A DNA stretch of 11,855 nt from JAZNQL01 sp045590155 (GTDB taxonomy: Bacteria; Bacillota; Clostridia; UMGS1883; UMGS1540). This document shows, piece by piece, positions 1 through 5,744 of this stretch. Location of the stretch: NCBI GenBank assembly GCA_045590155.1, contig JAZNQL010000031.1, forward strand, positions 1-11,855, in the 5' to 3' direction. The position numbers and the translations under genes are program-made. Within the stretch, counting starts at the first letter, position 1. The number at the start of each line of letters is the position of its first letter. The notes beneath the pieces were generated by a model. The model saw nothing but the letters and a program-made list of their open reading frames with translations, was not told the origin of the DNA and ran no database searches.

Positions 1-432
1 TGCATCTGCCTGAACACCGTAACCTAAAGCAGCAACCACCATTTTTACTGCCTGCTCATAAGTAACTTCCTGGTCAGGTGCAAATGTCTGTGCATCAATT
101 CCGTTGATGATGCCCATCTGCCATGCGGATGTTACATAAGCGTATGCCCAGTGAGAAGAAGGAACGTCAGCAAAAATATCCTTTCCTGAAATTCCGTCTG
201 CCAAATTGATGGCACGTATAATTATCGTTGCCATTTCTGCTCTTGTTAAAGAAGCTTCGGGGTCATATTTACCTTCGGCCTTACCTTCAACAATTCCAAA
301 AGCAGCTAATACATCTACTGCTGCTTCGCAATTTGTACCTGCTGTATCTTGGAAGGATGCAGCAAATACGCTTACCTGTGGCAGGGTTAAAAGCATAACA
401 CATGCCAAAAACATAGCGAGTCTTTTTCTCAT
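1..432 (-). CDS. SLH-domain surface protein, N-terminal part (3' end beyond window)
   Basis: A secreted protein expected to bind secondary cell-wall polymer through SLH modules. 144 codons are visible; the C-terminus runs off the left edge. Residues 1-24 are a signal peptide: basic MRKR, a hydrophobic core, and a likely cleavage site after VFA (22-24). A first SLH module spans about 27-77 (FQDT..., GIVEG, YDPEASLTRAEMATII) and a second begins at about 88 (FADVPSSHWAYAYV, GIING, FAPDQEVTYEQAVKMVV). The ATG at 432 is preferred because GGAG lies 8 nt upstream. An in-frame ATG at 438 would leave only 2 nt after the SD. What follows the SLH modules, and so the real function (enzyme, adhesin or S-layer), cannot be seen. 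The gene lies downstream of kdgK on the same strand but has its own strong promoter. Confidence 0.92.
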   Translation of the reverse strand, partial: MRKRLAMFLACVMLLTLPQVSVFAASFQDTAGTNCEAAVDVLAAFGIVEGKAEGKYDPEASLTRAEMATIIIRAINLADGISGKDIFADVPSSHWAYAYVTSAWQMGIINGIDAQTFAPDQEVTYEQAVKMVVAALGYGVQADA

Positions 433-472
433 AATCATCTCTCCTTTTTCTTGACCCATAGTTTTGTATTTT

Positions 473-502
473 ATTATATCTCAAAACAATAGCTTTTGTC
501 AA
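473..502 (-). promoter_or_regulatory. Sigma-A promoter of the SLH gene
   Basis: On the minus strand, a perfect -35 TTGACA (502-497) and a perfect -10 TATAAT (478-473) are separated by 18 bp. The predicted start lies about 30-35 nt upstream of the SLH start codon, leaving a short leader with the SD AAGGAG. Two perfect hexamers suggest strong, largely constitutive expression, as is usual for abundant surface proteins. Confidence 0.85.
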
Positions 503-513
503 CTACTAATTAC

Positions 514-620
514 AAAAAAACAATAAAAATTACATCATTTTTTCATTTTATTACTAAATATGTATTTTGTTTAGCCTTATACTTGAAAAAAACGATAAAA
601 ATTACACCATTTTTCCTTTG
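514..620. repeat. Imperfect direct repeat, 72-bp period
   Basis: A unit beginning with an A-run, then C(A/G)ATAAAAATTACA(T/C)CATTTTT, occurs at about 514-546 and again at about 586-618, an offset of 72 bp. About 25 of the first 28 positions match. Similarity between the copies fades after this core. It lies in the 237-bp gap between kdgK and the SLH gene, upstream of the SLH promoter. Its role is unknown: it may be an old tandem duplication of AT-rich spacer or a binding region. The only reading frame across it is low-complexity, so it is not called as a gene. Confidence 0.45.
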
Positions 621-669
621 TTCTGAATTATGGAACAAATTTATTAAAAAATCTTTTGAATTTATTTTG

Positions 670-1701
670 TTATCTTTGAACTCTTCCTGAACCGTCGCCA
701 CTTAAAAGATTTTCTACAGTTGCTCTTGAAACGAGGTTGAAATCGCCAGGGATGGTGTGCTTGAGTGCAGATGCTGCAACACCAAACTCCAACGCATCTT
801 TAAAGTTCTTTTTGTCAAGGAAACCACAGATTGTACCGCCGGCAAAGCTGTCTCCACCGCCAACCCTGTCTACAATAGGACTTATTCTGTATTCTCTTGA
901 ATGATAGAATTCTTTTGTATCTCTTGAATATATGCATGCTGACCAACCGTTATCGGATGCTGAATGAGAAACTCTGAGCGAAGATATTACATATTCAAAG
1001 TTGAATTTTTTAACCATTTGTGCAAATATGCTCTTGTAACCGGCAAGTTCAAGATCCCCGCTTGTAACGTCGGTGTTTCCAGGTTTAAAACCGAGAACTT
1101 TTTCGGCATCTTCTTCGTTTCCTATACATATATCTACATACTGCATAAGGTTTGTCATAACCTTTTGAGCCTTTTCACTTGACCAAAGCTTCTTTCTGAA
1201 GTTAAGGTCACAGCTTATCTTTACACCGTGTTTTTTTGCTTCTTTAAGAGCCAATTCGGTAAGAATAGCCGCTTTGTCAGATATAGCAGGCGTAATACCT
1301 GTGAAATGGAACCAATCACAGTTTTCAAAAATTTTGTCAAAATCAAAATCGGATATTTCTGCAGTTGAAATTGAAGAATGAGCTCTGTCATATACTACAT
1401 TTGAAGCACGCATTGAAGCACCTGTTTCGAGAAAGTATATGCCAAGTCTTTCGCCACCCTTTGCAATGTTATGGGTTTGCACATTATGCTTTCTAAGAGC
1501 AGCAATGGCACATTCGCCAATCGGGTTTTTGGGAACTTTTGTTATAAATTCAGCTGTATGCCCATAATTTGCAAGCGATACTGCAACATTTGCTTCGCCT
1601 CCGCCGTAGCATACGTCAAATTCGTCTGCCTGAATAAACATCTGGTTTTTGGGAGTGGAAAGTCTTAACATTATTTCTCCCATTGTTACTATTTTAGCCA
1701 T
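670..1701 (-). CDS. kdgK: 2-keto-3-deoxygluconate kinase (PfkB family)
   Basis: Cytoplasmic sugar kinase that phosphorylates 2-keto-3-deoxygluconate (KDG) with ATP to give KDPG, the substrate of the aldolase encoded just upstream. The 343 residues match the family length. The PfkB N-terminal signature is CYGGGEANVAVSLA (31-44). DLNFRKKLW (165-173), typical of KdgK-like members, follows. The C-terminal anion-hole signature is DRVGGGDSFAGG (278-289), with Asp284 as the expected catalytic base. The ATG at 1701 shares its A with the TAA of kdgA (TAATG), so translation is probably coupled. The pairing with a KDPG aldolase decides the substrate; without it, other PfkB sugars such as fructose or ribose would be possible. 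No strong terminator follows. A 7-bp hairpin at 617-639 lacks a convincing U-tract. Confidence 0.9.
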   Translation of the reverse strand: MAKIVTMGEIMLRLSTPKNQMFIQADEFDVCYGGGEANVAVSLANYGHTAEFITKVPKNPIGECAIAALRKHNVQTHNIAKGGERLGIYFLETGASMRASNVVYDRAHSSISTAEISDFDFDKIFENCDWFHFTGITPAISDKAAILTELALKEAKKHGVKISCDLNFRKKLWSSEKAQKVMTNLMQYVDICIGNEEDAEKVLGFKPGNTDVTSGDLELAGYKSIFAQMVKKFNFEYVISSLRVSHSASDNGWSACIYSRDTKEFYHSREYRISPIVDRVGGGDSFAGGTICGFLDKKNFKDALEFGVAASALKHTIPGDFNLVSRATVENLLSGDGSGRVQR

Positions 1702-2255
1702 TATCTGCCCTCCATTTTTTCAAGTGATTCTTTTACAAAAAAGCTGCCGCCAATAGCTGCCACCTTATCAAATTCCAAAAATTCATCAATATTTTTTCTG
1801 TCAACACCACCGGTGGGGATAAACTTAACCTGCGGGAAGGGAGCAGAAAGAGCCTTTAATGCTGCAAGACCACCATATATATTTGCTGGGAAAAATTTGA
1901 CAGTAGTAATTCCAAGTTCAAGTGCCTGTATAATTTCGGTAGGGGTAACACAACCGGGATAGTAGGGTATGTTTTTTGCTTTGCAAACCTCTGCTGCACC
2001 AACCGAAAGACCGGGGGAAACAATAAAACGTGCGCCTGCGTTTATTGCCTGCTCGCACTGCTCTGCATTTATAACGGTGCCTGCACCTATATTCATTTCT
2101 GGATACTTTTCGGATGCAAGCCTTATTGCTTCTGCTGCACAGCTTGTACGGAAGGTAATTTCTGCACAATTTATACCGTTTGCTTTAAGGGCGGGGAGAA
2201 TTTTGTCAACCTCGTGCAGTTCCTTTATAACAACAACGGGTATGTACTTATCCAT
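1701..2255 (-). CDS. kdgA: KDPG aldolase (2-keto-3-deoxy-6-phosphogluconate aldolase)
   Basis: Class I aldolase of the Entner-Doudoroff/hexuronate pathway; cleaves KDPG to pyruvate and glyceraldehyde-3-phosphate. Family motifs appear in order: IPVVVIKEL (5-13), AEITFRT (31-37) with the catalytic Glu32, IGAGTV (56-61), IVSPG (78-82), YYPGCVTPTE (98-107), VKFFPA (119-124) with the Schiff-base Lys120, IPTGGV (146-151) and GGSFFV (169-174). At 184 residues it is shorter than typical Eda proteins (about 205-215). It ends soon after GGSFFV and lacks the last helix, roughly 15-20 residues; the catalytic core is complete. It is the first gene of the kdgA-kdgK unit, with a modest SD (AAGGA) about 10 nt before the ATG. 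A 2-keto-3-deoxygalactonate-6-phosphate aldolase is a possible alternative, but the kinase partner favours KDPG. Confidence 0.9.
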   Translation of the reverse strand: MDKYIPVVVIKELHEVDKILPALKANGINCAEITFRTSCAAEAIRLASEKYPEMNIGAGTVINAEQCEQAINAGARFIVSPGLSVGAAEVCKAKNIPYYPGCVTPTEIIQALELGITTVKFFPANIYGGLAALKALSAPFPQVKFIPTGGVDRKNIDEFLEFDKVAAIGGSFFVKESLEKMEGR

Positions 2256-2275
2256 TAAAAATCATTCCTTTCAAC

Positions 2276-2287
2276 TAAAACGTTTTA
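2276..2287. promoter_or_regulatory. Candidate operator of kdgA-kdgK (LacI-type palindrome)
   Basis: TAAAACGTTTTA is a perfect 12-bp palindrome with a central CG, the layout used by LacI-family and CcpA-like regulators. It overlaps the predicted transcription start of the kdgA promoter, where a bound repressor would block initiation. KdgR-type repressors of uronate genes in Bacillus belong to the LacI family, but no regulator gene is present here. Assignment to a particular protein is inference. Confidence 0.45.
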
Positions 2288-2291
2288 TATA

Positions 2292-2319
2292 ATTATAACA
2301 TGATATTACAAAAAATCAA
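2292..2319 (-). promoter_or_regulatory. Promoter of kdgA-kdgK
   Basis: On the minus strand, -35 TTGATT (2319-2314), a 16-bp spacer and a perfect -10 TATAAT (2297-2292). The -10 is preceded by TGT, giving an extended -10 (TGn). The predicted start is near 2285, giving a leader of about 30 nt. Confidence 0.7.
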
Positions 2320-2361
2320 GTAGAACGGGTAAAATAATGAGAAAATTGGGGCTATAATTTA

Positions 2362-2390
2362 TTGACAACGGTTTGTGTTTGTGATAATCT
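2362..2390 (+). promoter_or_regulatory. Promoter of the alpha/beta hydrolase gene
   Basis: Perfect -35 TTGACA (2362-2367), a 17-bp spacer, and -10 TAATCT (2385-2390). An alternative is an extended -10, TGTTATACT, at 2404-2412, which has no good -35. With the first choice the start is near 2397 and the palindrome at 2412-2426 lies just downstream. With the second the start falls at the centre of that palindrome. Confidence 0.6.
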
Positions 2391-2411
2391 ATCAAAAGAA
2401 AGTTGTTATAC

Positions 2412-2426
2412 TGTAAAGGCTTTACA
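2412..2426. promoter_or_regulatory. Candidate operator upstream of the hydrolase gene
   Basis: TGTAAAGGCTTTACA is a perfect inverted repeat: 7-bp arms TGTAAAG/CTTTACA around one central base. It sits between the promoter and the SD (AAAGGAGA, 2431-2438), a typical repressor position. It resembles a cre/LacI-type site but has an odd-numbered centre, so CcpA binding is doubtful. The regulator is unknown. Confidence 0.45.
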
Positions 2427-2445
2427 ATAAAAAGGAGAATTTAAT

Positions 2446-3477
2446 ATGAGAAATAAAAATCCTAAAATTCATTATATGAAGCTTGCAGAAAATATGACTC
2501 CAAAATTAAGGTATGACGGAAAAGAGGACTTTTTTTCCTGGCAGAAAAAAGCAAAGGATAAGCTTGCACAGCTTTTGGGAATAGAGTTAATAGAAAAATG
2601 TGACCTTGATTTTTTAGAAGAGGACGTAACCGAAACCGAAAGCTATACAGAAATAAAATTCTCGTTTCAAAGCGAGCCCGGTTATTATGCTCCTTGCTGT
2701 GTGCGCATACCTAAAAATTATAAAGGAAAATTAGTTCCTATGATATGCGTTCAGGGGCATTCTACCGGGATGCATATCTCTCTTGGTATTGAAAAATACA
2801 GCGAAGATAAATATGTTATAGAAAAAGAAGAACAATATTTTGCAGCCTATGCTTTAGAAAACGGATACTGCCCAGTTATGATAGAACAACGTTTTATGGG
2901 TGTATGCGGTGGAACAGAAGACGGCCCCGGATGTAATACCGATTATAGTGTTCCTTACAGAATGTCGGTGCTTTCGTATCTTGCTTTGGGAAGAACTGCA
3001 ATTGGCGAAAGAGTATGGGATATAACAAGACTTATTGATGTTTTGGAAGAATATTTTCCTATGCTTGATACGGAGAATGTTTGCTGTATGGGGCATTCAG
3101 GCGGAGGAACTGCGGTATTTTATGCTGCTTGTATTGACGAAAGAATAAAGGCGGTTATGCCGTCGGGTGCGGTTTGCACATTCCGTCATTCAATAATAGG
3201 ACTTAAGCATTGTCCTTGTAACTATATTCAGGGAATTGCAAGATATTTTGATATGGGAGATTTAGCGGGACTTATAGCACCAAGAAAGCTTGTAGTTGTA
3301 TCCGGACAGTTGGATTTTGGATTTTTAATTGAAGGTGCAGTAGAATCAGTAGAAATTGCAAGCAAGCTTTATGAAAGTGCTGGTTGTCCTGAAAATATAG
3401 TACATGTAGTAGGAGAACACGGACATAAATTCTTCCCTAAAGAAAGTTATAAGGCATTTAATAAATTAGTTAAATAA
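2446..3477 (+). CDS. Alpha/beta hydrolase, acetyl-esterase type (cytoplasmic)
   Basis: Serine hydrolase of 343 residues with no signal peptide or membrane segment, hence cytoplasmic. The nucleophile elbow is GHSGG (216-220), giving Ser218. The acid is probably Asp290 (SGQLDFGF) and the base His327 (GEHGHKFF). The upstream segment EQRFMGVCGG (147-156) and the HCPCNYIQGI stretch (255-264) are typical of the Abhydrolase_7/acetyl-xylan-esterase-like group in Firmicutes. The start ATG has a good SD, AAAGGAGA, 7 nt upstream. The gene is divergent from kdgA-kdgK, which handle the end of uronate breakdown. I therefore infer removal of acetyl (or other ester) groups from imported pectin- or xylan-derived oligosaccharides. 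The substrate is not shown by the sequence; a general carboxylesterase or dienelactone-hydrolase-like role is possible. Confidence 0.8.
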   Translation: MRNKNPKIHYMKLAENMTPKLRYDGKEDFFSWQKKAKDKLAQLLGIELIEKCDLDFLEEDVTETESYTEIKFSFQSEPGYYAPCCVRIPKNYKGKLVPMICVQGHSTGMHISLGIEKYSEDKYVIEKEEQYFAAYALENGYCPVMIEQRFMGVCGGTEDGPGCNTDYSVPYRMSVLSYLALGRTAIGERVWDITRLIDVLEEYFPMLDTENVCCMGHSGGGTAVFYAACIDERIKAVMPSGAVCTFRHSIIGLKHCPCNYIQGIARYFDMGDLAGLIAPRKLVVVSGQLDFGFLIEGAVESVEIASKLYESAGCPENIVHVVGEHGHKFFPKESYKAFNKLVK

Positions 3478-3493
3478 AATATTAAGAAAACAA

Positions 3494-3527
3494 AAAAAAG
3501 AGTTCAGTATTAACTGAACTCTTTTTT
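3494..3527. terminator. Bidirectional rho-independent terminator
   Basis: A perfect 15-bp stem (AAAAAAGAGTTCAGT pairing with its complement) around the loop ATTA. The A-run on one side and the T-run on the other give a U-tract in both directions. It lies between the converging hydrolase and NhaC genes and can end both transcripts. Confidence 0.92.
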
Positions 3528-3555
3528 GTATATTAGATAACTAGCAACATTTAGG

Positions 3556-5364
3556 TTATGCAGATTTCTTTGTTAACTTTTTAAGAACAAAGAGTACCAA
3601 AACTGTAAGAAATATACCAATGGGTAATGTTATCATCCAGCTATTTACAAAGCCTGAGAGTAAGTACATTACAAACGAGATAATTGCAACAAGTACTGCG
3701 TAGGGAAGCTGTGTTGAAACGTGGTTTATGTGGTTACACTGAGCACCTGCCGACGCCATAATTGTGGTATCGGATATAGGCGAGCAATGGTCACCGCAAA
3801 CAGCGCCTGCCATACAAGCAGAAATAGCTATAATTGAAATCTGATTGTCTATTGAACCGCCGAACACTGCTAAAACAATGGGGATAAGTATACCGAATGT
3901 ACCCCATGAAGTACCGGTTGCAAATGAAAGACCGCAAGCAATAATAAATACTATTGCGGGAAGCAGAGGAATAAACGAGCTTGCGCTTGTTCTTACAAAT
4001 TCAGCAATAAGTATTTTTGCACCAAGACTGTCTGTCATTGTTTTTAATGTCCAAGCACATGCTAAAATGAGAATAGCAGGAACCATAGCCTTGAACCCTT
4101 CGGGGATAGAATCCATACATTCTTTAAAGGTTAATACACGGCGGCAAAGGAAGTAAATAACTGCAAATATAAGACCTGCAAATGAGCCGTATACAAGACC
4201 AACAGAAGCATCTGCACCGGAGAACGAGTTAATAAAGTCTAAATAAGCACCGGAGTCAGGTGTGAAGAATCCGCCCGAGTGAATAAGACCGAGTACACAT
4301 GCAGCTATTAAAACTATAACAGGAGCAATGAGGTCCCAAACAATACCTTTTTTGTTAGTATCGTTTTCTGCTACGGTTTCAAGTCTTTCTTTTCCTTTTT
4401 CTGAGAAAATATCGCCGTTTGCGGCATTTTCTTCATGCTTTTTCATAGGACCGAAGTCAAACTTCATTAAAGCTAAAGCAAACATCATAACGAGTGTAAG
4501 CAATGCGTAGAAGTTATAGGGAATTGCACGGATGAAAAGTTCAAGACCGCCAATCTGTTCTTCTGAAACAAAGCCAGCAACAGCTGCTGCCCATGAAGAA
4601 ATGGGAGCTATAATACAAACAGGAGCTGCTGTTGCATCAATGATATAAGCAAGCTTTGAACGTGAAATGTTGAATTTATCTGTAACAGGGCGCATAACGC
4701 TGCCAACTGTAAGACAGTTAAAGTAGTCGTCAACAAAAATGAGAATGCCAAGGAATACAGTAGCAAGCTGTGCACCAACGCGTGATTTGATATGGGTTGT
4801 AGCCCATCTGCCGAATGCGGCGGAACCGCCCGATTTATTCATAAGTGAAACGATAGCGCCGAGCACAATAAGGAATATAATAATACCTATATTGTAAGAA
4901 TCTGCAACGGAAGAAATAAATCCGTCTACAAAAAGATGTTCAATTGTAGTTGCAAAATTAAAGTTTGCATATAAAAGAGCGCCCGACAGGATACCTATAA
5001 ATAATGAAGAATAAACTTCTTTAGTTATAAGAGCCAGTATAATAGCAATAACGGGAGGTAAAAGCGACCAAACGGTTGCAAAGGGTTTTACATCGTTGCG
5101 TTTTGCTGAGAGTGCTTTGTCGAGATTTTCGTCGAAGTTTTCGCTTCCTACATTGTCGGAATATTCATCGATAAATGTAGATGCGTTTTCGGAATATGTA
5201 GCGGCATCTTCACTTTCGGGGTCAAACTCTCCTGCAGTCGACAAATATTCTGCAGGGGAAAGTTCTTCTTCACCTGTAGCCATAGCTGCAAAAGGCATAG
5301 CAATGCTTAAAACCAAAAGAGCTAAAAGAACGTAGGTAAAGATATTAAGTCTTTTCTTGTTCAT
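3556..5364 (-). CDS. NhaC-family antiporter, probable lysine transporter
   Basis: Polytopic inner-membrane secondary transporter of the NhaC family (Na_H_antiporter, PF03553), 602 residues. Family signatures are FVDDYFNCLTVGSVMRP, KLAYIIDATAAPVCIIAPIS, GTSWGTFGILIP and CGDHCSPISDTTIMASAGAQ. The first transport segment begins at about residue 97 (ATVWSLLPPVIAII). Ahead of it lies an unusual N-terminus: a signal-peptide-like helix (1-28), then about 60 acidic, soluble residues (32-92). The ATG at 5364 is chosen because a perfect AGGAGG lies 7 nt upstream; an in-frame ATG at 5397 has no such site and falls in the riboswitch expression platform region. A lysine riboswitch controls the gene. Lysine-riboswitch-linked NhaC-family genes have been proposed to encode lysine transporters, so lysine uptake or exchange with Na+ or H+ is the best inference. 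A plain Na+/H+ antiporter remains possible. Confidence 0.88.
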   Translation of the reverse strand: MNKKRLNIFTYVLLALLVLSIAMPFAAMATGEEELSPAEYLSTAGEFDPESEDAATYSENASTFIDEYSDNVGSENFDENLDKALSAKRNDVKPFATVWSLLPPVIAIILALITKEVYSSLFIGILSGALLYANFNFATTIEHLFVDGFISSVADSYNIGIIIFLIVLGAIVSLMNKSGGSAAFGRWATTHIKSRVGAQLATVFLGILIFVDDYFNCLTVGSVMRPVTDKFNISRSKLAYIIDATAAPVCIIAPISSWAAAVAGFVSEEQIGGLELFIRAIPYNFYALLTLVMMFALALMKFDFGPMKKHEENAANGDIFSEKGKERLETVAENDTNKKGIVWDLIAPVIVLIAACVLGLIHSGGFFTPDSGAYLDFINSFSGADASVGLVYGSFAGLIFAVIYFLCRRVLTFKECMDSIPEGFKAMVPAILILACAWTLKTMTDSLGAKILIAEFVRTSASSFIPLLPAIVFIIACGLSFATGTSWGTFGILIPIVLAVFGGSIDNQISIIAISACMAGAVCGDHCSPISDTTIMASAGAQCNHINHVSTQLPYAVLVAIISFVMYLLSGFVNSWMITLPIGIFLTVLVLFVLKKLTKKSA

Positions 5365-5424
5365 GATATATCCTCCTAAAATTTTTTTCAGTTTCAAGCT
5401 TTAATACTGAAAAGGCTTATACGG

Positions 5425-5469
5425 AAATAAAAAACATGAGAGTTTTTCTGAAAAAACGCTCTCATGTTT
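5425..5469 (-). terminator. Riboswitch expression-platform terminator
   Basis: On the minus strand, AAACATGAGAG (5469-5459) pairs with CTCTCATGTTT (5442-5432). The inner part continues as a U-run/A-run helix with a small bulge, and UUUUUUAUUU follows. The 5' arm ATGAGAGCG (5465-5457) can instead pair with CGCTATCAT (5496-5488), the 3' strand of aptamer helix P1, at 8 of 9 positions. This gives a mutually exclusive antiterminator. Lysine binding should stabilise P1 and so switch transcription off. Confidence 0.88.
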
Positions 5470-5488
5470 AAAAAATTCTGTAAAAATA

Positions 5489-5647
5489 TGATAGCGCTCC
5501 ACATTCCGTGACAGTACGACGTATATTTTACGGCGTCCCAGCAAAAAGGTAAGAACATTCGCCTTTTTACTTCGGCGGAAAGTCCTTTCTCTATTTTCGG
5601 TATGTTCCCCTTGAAAATGGATACTGATAAATTCCGCACCTCTACCA
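5489..5647 (-). promoter_or_regulatory. Lysine riboswitch (L box) aptamer
   Basis: Read on the minus strand, the conserved L-box blocks occur in order: AGAGGTGCGGAATTTATCAG, then GAAAGGAC with CGCCGAAG, then GCTGGGACG, then ACTGTCACGGAA, ending TGGAGCGCTATC. Helix P1 closes with TGGTAG (5647-5642) against CTATCA (5494-5489), including one G-U pair. All core elements of the five-helix lysine aptamer are present, so it should be functional. It lies between a sigma-A promoter (5684-5712) and the terminator at 5425-5469, about 125 nt upstream of the transporter start. It is expected to repress the transporter when cytoplasmic lysine is high. Small reading frames crossing this region are shadows of the RNA. 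Confidence 0.95.
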
Positions 5648-5683
5648 ATCAAATATTAAAATTTTTCTACTGAAGTTACTGTT

Positions 5684-5712
5684 AGAGTAGCATATTTTGT
5701 TTTTGTTGTCAA
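5684..5712 (-). promoter_or_regulatory. Promoter of the lysine riboswitch-transporter unit
   Basis: On the minus strand, perfect -35 TTGACA (5712-5707), a 17-bp spacer, and -10 TACTCT (5689-5684) preceded by TGC, giving an extended -10. The predicted start is near 5677, about 30 nt upstream of aptamer helix P1. It begins only about 33 bp after the stop codon of the preceding glycosidase gene, so the transporter unit is transcribed separately. Confidence 0.75.
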
Positions 5713-5744
5713 GAAAAATTTGCTTTTTACGACAATTTGCGACG

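Noticed and set aside
617..639. Possible kdgK terminator hairpin (TTTGTTC/GAACAAA)
   Set aside because: The stem is only 7 bp with a 9-nt loop, and no U-tract follows on the minus strand.
496..690. A 64-codon plus-strand reading frame in the kdgK-SLH gap
   Set aside because: Low-complexity Lys/Phe/Ile composition from AT-rich repeats, no SD, and overlap with the end of kdgK; its internal peptide repeat only reflects the 72-bp DNA repeat.
2353..2358. TATAAT as a plus-strand -10 upstream of the hydrolase
   Set aside because: No -35-like hexamer lies 16-18 bp upstream; the TTGACA just downstream belongs to a better-formed promoter.
5394..5652. Two overlapping minus-strand reading frames of 83-84 codons upstream of the transporter
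   Set aside because: They lie inside the lysine riboswitch and its terminator; the sequence is fully explained by RNA structure.
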